A DNA stretch of 54,729 nt from Planctomycetia bacterium (GTDB taxonomy: Bacteria > Planctomycetota > Planctomycetia > Pirellulales > Thermoguttaceae): contig JAUNBR010000006.1 in NCBI GenBank assembly GCA_030527015.1, forward strand, positions 21,452 to 76,180. The letters run 5' to 3'. A program made the position numbers and the translations under genes. Numbering within the stretch: position 1 is the first letter of the stretch; each line of letters opens with the position of its first letter. Below, piece after piece: positions 41,903 through 49,530 of this stretch. The notes beneath the pieces are model-generated. The model searched no databases. It was not told where the DNA came from and saw only the letters and a program-made list of their open reading frames with translations.

Positions 41903-44479
41903 ATGGATAAAAATGCGATAAAAAAATATGCCGTCTGGGCACGGAAGGAATGGATTACCCGCGTCTGCCAGAAAGCGTTGCAGTACGGCATCACTGCGGA
42001 GGATTGCGGCGATGCGAGTGCAGAAAACGTTCACGGCACGCTTTTGACGGAAACGGAACGCAGGCAGCGCAAGGCTTTGATTGATCGAATTAAGGCGCAA
42101 GGTTACGAGCAGGTTATGGAGGAAGTCGCCTACACCTGGTTCAACCGGTTCTCGGCGCTGCGTTTCATGGAAGTCAACGGTTATCTCCCCAGCCATGTGC
42201 GTGTGTTTACCGATGAGAACGGAGCTTTTAAGCCGCAGATTCTCACGGAAGCCATCCACCTTAATCTGGACGGTCTGGACATGGAAAAAGTCTATGCCCT
42301 GAAAGAAGCCGACAAGAGTGACGAACTGTACAAGTATCTTCTCATCACCCAGTGCAATGCGCTGAGCACCATTCTACCGGGCATGTTCCAGAAAATCGAG
42401 GACTATACGGAGCTTCTTTTCCCGGACAATCTTCTGCGTGAGGGGAGCGCTATCCAGCAGATGATCGAATGGATTCCCGAAGAAGATTGGGAGGATACCG
42501 TCCAGATTATCGGTTGGTTGTATCAGTATTACAACTCCGAGAAAAAGGACGATGTGTTTGCTGCACTCAAAAAGAATGTCAAAATCACGAAAGAAAACAT
42601 CCCGGCAGCAACCCAGCTGTTTACCCCGGACTGGATCGTGCGCTACATGGTGGAAAACTCTCTCGGCCGCCTTTGGTTGGAAGGACATCCGAACGACCGC
42701 TTGAAATCCGAGTGGAACTATTATCTGGACGAAGCGCCGCAGGAACCGGAGGTGGAGGCGCAGCTGGCTGAAATCCGCAAGGAATATGCCGCACTGAAGC
42801 CGGAGGACATTAAGTGTATCGACCCCTGCATGGGCAGCGGTCACATCCTCGCTTATTTATTCGACACGCTGATGAAAATCTATGCGGCTTACGGGCATTC
42901 CACCCGCGAGTCGGTTCAGAGTATCATCGAACACAATTTGTACGGTTTGGACATAGACGACCGTGCCGCACAGCTGGCGTATTTTGAAGTGATGATGACC
43001 GCGGTAAAATACGACAACCGTTTCTTGAAACGCAGTGTTGTGCCGCAGCCCCATGTGTATGCTATTCAAGAGAGTAATGGTATTCAGTATGAGAAGGAAT
43101 TTGGAGATTTCCTGCTTTCTGAGGAACACCGGGAAACTCTACGATATCTGCTGGATGTATTTCGGGACGCTAAGGAATATGGTTCTATCCTTCAGGTGGA
43201 GAAGAGAGATTATATTGGCTTCTTGGAAGCATGGAAATCTTGTGCAGAAGCGTCCATTGAGAATGTTATGACGGTGGGTTGGTATAAGGAGATTAATGAG
43301 CGAGTAAAGGTTTTAGCGCGTCTGGCGATTGTGCTGTCGCAGAAGTATGATGTGGTCGTGACGAATCCGCCGTATATGGGTGCGGATGGAATGGATATAA
43401 GCTTAAGCAACTATGTGAGAAAAAGATATAGTATTAGTAAGGCAGATATGTATGCTGTTTTTATTCTGAAGTGTGCTGAATTGAAACGCAGTTCAGGAAT
43501 ACAAGGAATGATAACGCAACATTCGTGGATGTTTTTATCTAGTTTTGATAAACTTAGAAATCAGATAATTAGCAATGAAACCATTACTAATATGTGTCAT
43601 CTCGGAGCAAGAGGTTTTGAAGAAATCAGTGGAGAAGTTGTGCAAACAGTTGCTTGGATTATGCAAAATAGAATTTGCAACTATAGGGCAAATTATGTCC
43701 GCTTGATTGACCCAACATCTCAAGACGGAAAAGAAAAAATGTTTTTATCTGGTGAAAACAGAGTTTCCGCTAAACAAGAAAATTATCTTGATATTCCGGG
43801 TATGCCTATTGCTTATTGGATTTCAGCTGGATTCCAAAGAATTTTTTCTGAAGGAGATAAAATAACAGAATTCGTATCTTCAAGAGATGGATTAACAACA
43901 GGTAAAAACGAACTGTTTATAAAGCAGTTTTGGGAAGTCTCATATCGCAGCATTGGGTTCCATTGTTTAAATGCAGAAGAGTTTTGGAATAGTGGAAAAA
44001 AGTTTTCTCCTCTGATAAAGGGCGGGCTATACCGAAAATGGTACGGGAATAACTGGTTTGTGATAACATACGATAAAGAAGGATACCAAAAATTATCACA
44101 AAGTGGAAATAAACTACCATCCAAAGAGGTTTATTTTTTACCGTATATCACGTGGAATCGTATATCTACTCGAATGGCATTTCGATATTGTGAGGCAGGT
44201 TATTTGTTTGAAAGTGCAAGTTTGATAGCTTTTTCAGCTGAGGAGGAAAAACTGTTATACGCATTATCTTTTGCAAATTCAGTTGTCGCAAATTCTGAAA
44301 TGCAACTTATTAATCCAACAACAAATATGCTAAGCGGTTATGTTGATTCGTTAAGAATTCCTAAAGCGGAAAATTTTGAGAGATGTGTAGAACTTGCAAA
44401 ATCTTGCGTTGGATTAGCTAAAATTGATTGGAATTCTTTTGAAACATCATGGGATTTTAAGAAGCACCCGTTGATATAA
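41903..44479 (+). CDS. pglX: BREX adenine methyltransferase PglX, 5' part (methylase and target recognition)
   Basis: 858 aa, against ~1150-1200 for intact PglX. The SAM-binding motif is CIDPCMGSGHILAYLFD (about residue 310) and the catalytic motif is VVTNPPYMGADG (about residue 492), as in N6-adenine methyltransferases. The stretch from ~520 to 840 is AT-richer and would hold the target recognition domain. It ends at FETSWDFKKHPLI with a TAA, where the intact protein would go on; the missing C-terminal part is encoded at 44982-45869. The two parts together match a whole PglX with nothing obviously lost. Whether they associate is unknown. Confidence 0.93.
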   Translation: MDKNAIKKYAVWARKEWITRVCQKALQYGITAEDCGDASAENVHGTLLTETERRQRKALIDRIKAQGYEQVMEEVAYTWFNRFSALRFMEVNGYLPSHVRVFTDENGAFKPQILTEAIHLNLDGLDMEKVYALKEADKSDELYKYLLITQCNALSTILPGMFQKIEDYTELLFPDNLLREGSAIQQMIEWIPEEDWEDTVQIIGWLYQYYNSEKKDDVFAALKKNVKITKENIPAATQLFTPDWIVRYMVENSLGRLWLEGHPNDRLKSEWNYYLDEAPQEPEVEAQLAEIRKEYAALKPEDIKCIDPCMGSGHILAYLFDTLMKIYAAYGHSTRESVQSIIEHNLYGLDIDDRAAQLAYFEVMMTAVKYDNRFLKRSVVPQPHVYAIQESNGIQYEKEFGDFLLSEEHRETLRYLLDVFRDAKEYGSILQVEKRDYIGFLEAWKSCAEASIENVMTVGWYKEINERVKVLARLAIVLSQKYDVVVTNPPYMGADGMDISLSNYVRKRYSISKADMYAVFILKCAELKRSSGIQGMITQHSWMFLSSFDKLRNQIISNETITNMCHLGARGFEEISGEVVQTVAWIMQNRICNYRANYVRLIDPTSQDGKEKMFLSGENRVSAKQENYLDIPGMPIAYWISAGFQRIFSEGDKITEFVSSRDGLTTGKNELFIKQFWEVSYRSIGFHCLNAEEFWNSGKKFSPLIKGGLYRKWYGNNWFVITYDKEGYQKLSQSGNKLPSKEVYFLPYITWNRISTRMAFRYCEAGYLFESASLIAFSAEEEKLLYALSFANSVVANSEMQLINPTTNMLSGYVDSLRIPKAENFERCVELAKSCVGLAKIDWNSFETSWDFKKHPLI

Positions 44480-44490
44480 CCCCTCTGTTT

Positions 44491-44605
44491 TCCTCCCTCC
44501 GCCGCTAACGCGGCACCTCCCTCGGAGAGGGAGGTGCCGCCGCAGGCGACTGAGGGAGGAAGGCTCTCTCTCTGAGGGAGCTGTCGCCGTAGGCGACTGA
44601 GGGAG
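44491..44605. repeat. GC-rich hairpin cluster before the DUF559 gene
   Basis: A perfect 14-bp stem GCGGCACCTCCCTC (44510-44523) / GAGGGAGGTGCCGC (44527-44540) with loop GGA sits inside an outer CCTCCCTC/GAGGGAGG stem. A second, shorter unit repeats the motif (GTCGCCGTAGGCGACTGAGG, 44583-44602). This hairpin type is common in gut Firmicutes genomes, from memory, and is unlike anything else in this window. Confidence 0.85.
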
Positions 44606-44622
44606 AATAAAGGAGATCAAAA

Positions 44623-44994
44623 ATGTCATTACCCTATAACAAATCAAAAATCCCTTTTGCAAAGGAATTGAGAAAAAATGCAACAAGACATGAAAATCAT
44701 TTGTGGTATGATTTTCTGCGTAAATATGAAGTCAGGTTCCAACGGCAAAAAACGATCGGCGGATATATTGCCGATTTCTACTGCCACAGGGCACACCTTG
44801 TCATCGAGCTTGACGGTTCGCAGCATTATACCGACGAGGGAATGGAGTATGACACTATTCGTACAGAGGTTCTGAATCAATATGGTCTTGATGTAATACG
44901 ATTCAGTAACCTTGAAATTGACAGAAATTTCAGTGGAGTATGTCAGGCGATAGATAGTAAGGTAAAGGAGAATTTGCTTAAATGGCACGATTGA
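44623..44994 (+). CDS. DUF559 (Vsr-like) endonuclease, inserted in pglX
   Basis: 123 aa, starting MSLPYNKSKIPFAKELRKNA, with AAAGGAG upstream. The fold is the very-short-patch-repair-like nuclease: HENHLWYDFLRKYEVRFQRQ, IGGYIADFYCHRAHLVIELD (acidic active-site residues D and E.D) and GSQHYTDEGMEYD, then VIRFSNLEIDRN. DUF559 proteins are related to Vsr nicking enzymes and to some homing endonucleases. It is preceded by a hairpin cluster and overlaps the start of the 3' pglX part by 13 bp, so that part is translated by coupling. A mobile, homing-like passenger is my inference. Confidence 0.88.
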   Translation: MSLPYNKSKIPFAKELRKNATRHENHLWYDFLRKYEVRFQRQKTIGGYIADFYCHRAHLVIELDGSQHYTDEGMEYDTIRTEVLNQYGLDVIRFSNLEIDRNFSGVCQAIDSKVKENLLKWHD

Positions 44995-45869
44995 TTGCAG
45001 ATAAATTCAAAGAATGGGAAAAGGAGTGCGAGAGCCGTTTCAACCAGCTCAAAGCTAACGAAGAAGAACTCAACCGCATTTTCATTGAGGTCTATGGCTT
45101 GCAGGACGAACTGACACCAGAAGTTGAAGACAAAGACGTAACCGTCCGCAAAGCAGACTTGCAGCGAGAAATAAAGTCGCTTATTTCCTATGCCGTGGGC
45201 TGTATGTTCGGCCGTTATTCGCTGGACGTGGAAGGGCTTGCGTATGCGGGCGGAGTGTGGGACGCTTCAAAATATCAGACATTCCCGGCGGATAAAGACA
45301 ACATTATCCCCATTTGTGACGATGAGTATTTCGAGGACGATATCACGGGGCTGTTTGTCAAATTTGTGGAAACAGTCTATGGCAAAGAAACGCTGGACGA
45401 AAACCTGAAATTCATTGCAGACGCCCTGGGTGGCAAGGGTACCCCGAAAGAGGTCATCAGGAATTACTTCCTGAACGATTTCTTCAACGACCATTGCAAA
45501 ATTTACCAGAAACGCCCGATTTACTGGCTGTTCGATTCGGGCAAAAAGAACGGTTTTAAGGCACTGATCTATTTACACCGCTACCAGCCGGACACCATCG
45601 CTCGGATACGCACCGATTACGTCCATGAGCAGCAGAGCCGGTACCGTACCGCCATGGCGGATTTGGAACGCCGTATTGCGGACGCCTCCACCGCCGAGCG
45701 TGTGCGTCTGAACAAGCAACTCGCCAAACTCCGTGACCAGAGCGATGAAATTCGCAAATACGAAGAAAAAATCCACCACCTCGCCGACCAGTTCCTTCCC
45801 ATCGACCTTGACGACGGCGTGAAAGTGAACTATGATATATTCAAGGACGTTTTGGCGAAAATTAAGTAA
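44982..45869 (+). CDS. PglX, 3' part (C-terminal domain)
   Basis: 295 aa with its own ATG and AAAGGAG 11 nt upstream, inside the end of the DUF559 gene. The sequence FNQLKANEEELNRIFIEVYG, LQDELTPEVEDKDVTVRKAD and ISYAVGCMFGRYSLDVEGLA is the C-terminal domain normally joined to the methylase in PglX. It continues to RPIYWLFDSGKKNGFKALIY and a helical end. It has no methylase motif of its own. Its frame differs from the 5' part, so no read-through or simple frameshift would join them. Confidence 0.9.
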   Translation: MARLIADKFKEWEKECESRFNQLKANEEELNRIFIEVYGLQDELTPEVEDKDVTVRKADLQREIKSLISYAVGCMFGRYSLDVEGLAYAGGVWDASKYQTFPADKDNIIPICDDEYFEDDITGLFVKFVETVYGKETLDENLKFIADALGGKGTPKEVIRNYFLNDFFNDHCKIYQKRPIYWLFDSGKKNGFKALIYLHRYQPDTIARIRTDYVHEQQSRYRTAMADLERRIADASTAERVRLNKQLAKLRDQSDEIRKYEEKIHHLADQFLPIDLDDGVKVNYDIFKDVLAKIK

Positions 45870-45880
45870 AGGGCGGCGGC

Positions 45881-46897
45881 ATGATCAATGAAAATTTTTA
45901 TAAGGATATAAAAGCGATTCTTCTGAATGCCAGAAATAAGGTTTATCAGACTGCCAACTTTGCGATGGTGGAAGCGTATTGGAATATAGGAAAAACCATC
46001 GTTGAAGAACAGGGCGGCTGCGAGAAAGCGGAATATGGCGCAGGCTTGCTGAAGGCTCTGTCGAGGCAGATGACACAGGATTTTGGAAAGGGTTTTACTG
46101 TTACAAATTTAAAATATATGCGGCAGTTTTATCTAACATTTCCAAATGGTCACGCACTGCGTGGCGAATTGAGCTGGACACATTATCGACAGCTGATGCG
46201 CGTGGAAAATGAAAGCGCTCGAAATTTTTATATGGAAGAAGCCGTGAAATCGCAGTGGAGTACCAGACAGTTAGAACGGCAAATCAATACGTTTTTTTAT
46301 GAAAGACTGCTTTCCAGTCACGACAAGAAGTCTGTTTCCGAGGAAATCAAAGCCCTGGAGCCAGCAAAAACACCGGAAGATATTATCCGGGATCCGTATG
46401 TTTTAGAGTTTTTAGGTCTGCATCCCAATGATGATTTTTACGAGAACGATTTGGAGCAGGCATTGATCACCCATCTGCAAAGGTTTTTGTTGGAGCTTGG
46501 GCGAGGTTTCTCTTTTGTGGCAAGACAAAAACGCTTTACTTTTGATGGGAGACACTTCCGAATCGACCTTGTGTTTTACAATTACATCCTGAAATGTTTT
46601 GTGCTGATTGATTTGAAGCTGGGCGACCTGACTCATCAGGACTTGGGACAGATGCAGATGTACGTGCATTATTATGAGCGTGAACTGATGAACGAGGGGG
46701 ATAATCCTCCGATCGGTATTGTGCTGTGTGCGGACAAAAGCGATGCGGTGGTAAAGTACACCCTGCCGGAGGATGAGACGCACATTTTCGCATCGAAATA
46801 TAAGCTATATTTGCCAACGGAAGAAGAACTGAGAAAAGAATTACACCGCGAATACCAGGCGTTGGAAGAAGGAAAAGTGGAAACCGATACGGAATAA
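45881..46897 (+). CDS. DUF1016/YhcG-family PDDEXK nuclease
   Basis: 338 aa. The N-terminal half has AYWNIGKTIVEEQGGCEKAE, FTVTNLKYMRQFYLTFPN and LSWTHYRQLMRVENESARNF, all typical of YhcG proteins. The C-terminal half has the PDDEXK core: GRGFSFVARQKRFTFDGRHF with RIDLVFYN (Asp) and CFVLIDLKLGDLTHQDLGQM (D-x-K). The catalytic residues look intact. Such genes often travel with type I restriction and BREX operons as accessory nucleases. It lies 11 bp after the pglX 3' part, between pglX and pglZ. Confidence 0.9.
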   Translation: MINENFYKDIKAILLNARNKVYQTANFAMVEAYWNIGKTIVEEQGGCEKAEYGAGLLKALSRQMTQDFGKGFTVTNLKYMRQFYLTFPNGHALRGELSWTHYRQLMRVENESARNFYMEEAVKSQWSTRQLERQINTFFYERLLSSHDKKSVSEEIKALEPAKTPEDIIRDPYVLEFLGLHPNDDFYENDLEQALITHLQRFLLELGRGFSFVARQKRFTFDGRHFRIDLVFYNYILKCFVLIDLKLGDLTHQDLGQMQMYVHYYERELMNEGDNPPIGIVLCADKSDAVVKYTLPEDETHIFASKYKLYLPTEEELRKELHREYQALEEGKVETDTE

Positions 46898-46909
46898 GGA
46901 GTGCCGAAC

Positions 46910-49513
46910 ATGGCTTTATTGGATTCAGAGCAGGTATCGCAAGACCTGAATCGACGGTTTGCGGAACCGTTGCCGGATTTTTATCGTCGACGGATCATTT
47001 TCTGGAAGGATGCCGACCGGGAGTTTGAGGAGAAACTCCCTGAAATTACGCTCGAAAATGCGAAGTTGGTGGCTCTCACTGGAACAAACAATTTTGCCGT
47101 GAAAAAGTTGTTGACCGTGGACGACACCACCTCAAATTACCTTGTGTATTTCCCGGAACAGATTGCGGATGAGGATAATTGGCTGCTGCCGATAGAGTTG
47201 TATAGCGAGGAATTCCGTGCCGACCTTATTTCCATGTGGATGGATGAAATGGGCATGGGCAGAGCCGTTTCTCTACGCAAACAGATTAAGGACTACCGCA
47301 ATTTTTTTAAAAACAAGGGCCATCGCGCCAAGGTTGCGAATCTGAAAACGCCGGTGACGACCCCTGCCCAGCTGCATCTTGCGGTGATGGCGGTGCTGTG
47401 CGGTTTGAAGGATTTTCAGCCAAACGGTATCATCCGGTCGGTGTTCACAGCCTGGATGAATCAGGATACCAACGACATTTACCAGAAATTCGTGGATTTT
47501 GGTGCCAAGGATGCGTTCTGGGCAATGGTTGCACAGGCTTTCGGTTATCGAGAGGAAGAGGGGAATCTTGGCAGGCTGGCGGCGCATATCCTGCTCACCG
47601 CAGCGACCAGAACCATGCATCCCGATTATTTGGCAGGGCTGGACGGTTTTATCTCCAGTCCTCATCAGGCGTATTGCTATGATTTTGTTTCTGAGTGGAT
47701 GCACAGCGATGAGAACATGCATCTGTACAAGTTGGCTCAGGATGTGGAAGAAGAAATCCGACTGCCGTCCCGCTTTGAAAAGCTCCCGGTCAAAGAGCTG
47801 GCAGAGACGGAGTTGTTTCCGTGCATTCACGAGTGTATTCTTACCAGCCTGATGACCGAAATCCGCGACCAGATAATTAATGTGGATACCATCACCGCGA
47901 TGGTGGAGAAGCGTCGTACCTGTGCGTGGTATGAGTTGGTCAAGGATTATTACGAAGGCATCCTGCAGGTGGCAAATATGCAGGCGTTCTTCCTCACCCA
48001 TTCGGCGGGATTCCATACCGTGGAGGCACGAAAAATCTGGAAAGAGTACACCGAAGATTATTACATGATGGATACCTATTACCGCCGGTTCCATGTAGCC
48101 TTTTCTCGAAGCCTGAAAAGTCCCCATCCATTGTTGGAGGATCTGTTCAAACATGTTGCGGATAATGTGGAAGGATTGTATGAAACCTGGTATCTGGCAC
48201 AGCTTGGCAGCAACTGGTCCACCGCGGCTGCCGAGGAATTGGCACGGTATGGTCGCATTCTGGAAGTGCCGCAGCAGGTGGATTTTTACCGGGATAAAAT
48301 CAAAAATGCAGACACCCGTATATTTGTCATCATCTCAGATGCCCTGCGTTATGAGGTGGCAGTAACGCTGACGGAACAGCTGCGCCGGGAAACACAGGCA
48401 AAGGTCGTTTTGAACAGCTGCAGTGCTATCTTCCCGACGGTTACGAAGTTTGGCATGGCTGCGCTGCTTCCCCATGAAAAATTGACCGTGGAAGAAAACG
48501 CAAATGGGCTGTCGGTACATGCAGATGGCACCAGCACCGATGTCGGATACCGGGATGCTATTTTGAAGAAAGCAAATCCTGCCAGTATCGCGGTGAAGTA
48601 TAAAGACATTGTGCTGATGAAGCGGCAGGAACGCAGCGAACGGATGAAAGGCAACAAAGTCGTTTACATCTACCACAATAAAATTGACGAAACCAGTCAC
48701 ACCGATGAAGCCCTGGTATTTCCATCATGTGAGGAGACCATAGACGAAATCAAAAACATGGTGCGTATCATCGTGAATGAATTTGGTGGTGTAAACATCC
48801 TCATTACCGCAGACCACGGATTCCTTTATACTTATAGCCCGCTTTCGGAGGATGGCAAAGTGGACAAGACCACCGTCGGCGAAGAAGATGTGGAAGTGGA
48901 CAGACGGTATCTGGTCACCCGGAAAGGTGCAAAACCGCAGTATCTGCTGCCTGTTAAGTTTGTGGCGGATGATGCCAATTATGATGCCTTTTCCCCACGG
49001 GAGAGTATCCGCATCAAGAAAAAGGGTGGCGGCTTGAACTTCGTGCATGGCGGCATCAGTTTGCAGGAAATGGTCGTGCCGGTGGTGGAATATCACTACC
49101 TGCGTAACCGGAGCAAGGAGTACCAACAAAACAAGATGAAATATGACACGAAGCCCGTTTCCCTGAACCTGCTTTCCACCAACCGCAAAATCTGCAACAT
49201 GATTTTCTCACTGAACTTCTACCAGAAAGAACCCGTGGGAGATAATCGGGAAGCGGCTACCTACCTGCTTTATTTTGTGGATTCGGAAGGAAAGCAAGTC
49301 AGCGACACGCAGAAAATCATTGCAGACAAACAGTCGCAAAACAATCAAGATCGCACGTTCCGCTGCAGCTTCAATTTAAAGTCTCTGAAATTCAGCAACA
49401 AAGAGACCTACTATCTGGTCATTGCTGACGAGACAGGATTGCAGCTGCCGCAGCGTGAGGAGTTTACTATCGACATTGCTTTCGCGGTGGATGAGTTTGA
49501 TTTCTTCAGCTAA
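46910..49513 (+). CDS. pglZ: BREX alkaline-phosphatase-like protein PglZ (type A)
   Basis: 867 aa from ATG 46910 (AAGGAG at 46896-46901); a GTG at 46901 overlaps that site and is rejected. The alkaline-phosphatase-fold core is in the second half: IFVIISDALRYEVAVTLTEQ (metal-site Asp), INTI-type region GVNILITADHGFLYTYSPLS (D-H metal ligands) and LNFVHGGISLQEMVVPVVEY. The N-terminal ~400 residues are helical. PglZ is essential for BREX; its substrate is not known. 12 bp after the DUF1016 gene. Confidence 0.94.
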   Translation: MALLDSEQVSQDLNRRFAEPLPDFYRRRIIFWKDADREFEEKLPEITLENAKLVALTGTNNFAVKKLLTVDDTTSNYLVYFPEQIADEDNWLLPIELYSEEFRADLISMWMDEMGMGRAVSLRKQIKDYRNFFKNKGHRAKVANLKTPVTTPAQLHLAVMAVLCGLKDFQPNGIIRSVFTAWMNQDTNDIYQKFVDFGAKDAFWAMVAQAFGYREEEGNLGRLAAHILLTAATRTMHPDYLAGLDGFISSPHQAYCYDFVSEWMHSDENMHLYKLAQDVEEEIRLPSRFEKLPVKELAETELFPCIHECILTSLMTEIRDQIINVDTITAMVEKRRTCAWYELVKDYYEGILQVANMQAFFLTHSAGFHTVEARKIWKEYTEDYYMMDTYYRRFHVAFSRSLKSPHPLLEDLFKHVADNVEGLYETWYLAQLGSNWSTAAAEELARYGRILEVPQQVDFYRDKIKNADTRIFVIISDALRYEVAVTLTEQLRRETQAKVVLNSCSAIFPTVTKFGMAALLPHEKLTVEENANGLSVHADGTSTDVGYRDAILKKANPASIAVKYKDIVLMKRQERSERMKGNKVVYIYHNKIDETSHTDEALVFPSCEETIDEIKNMVRIIVNEFGGVNILITADHGFLYTYSPLSEDGKVDKTTVGEEDVEVDRRYLVTRKGAKPQYLLPVKFVADDANYDAFSPRESIRIKKKGGGLNFVHGGISLQEMVVPVVEYHYLRNRSKEYQQNKMKYDTKPVSLNLLSTNRKICNMIFSLNFYQKEPVGDNREAATYLLYFVDSEGKQVSDTQKIIADKQSQNNQDRTFRCSFNLKSLKFSNKETYYLVIADETGLQLPQREEFTIDIAFAVDEFDFFS

Positions 49514-49530
49514 AATCGGGAGGAACCGCT

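Noticed and set aside
40374..41942. 522-codon minus-strand frame antisense to brxC
   Set aside because: Shadow of brxC codon structure; the plus strand encodes an unbroken BrxC with Walker motifs.
44480..44981. Group I/II intron or intein splitting pglX
   Set aside because: The first part ends in a stop and the second has its own start and ribosome site in another frame; no intron core or intein motif is visible.
47273..48154. 293-codon minus-strand frame antisense to pglZ
   Set aside because: Shadow frame; His-rich composition without motif, and the plus strand is a clear PglZ.
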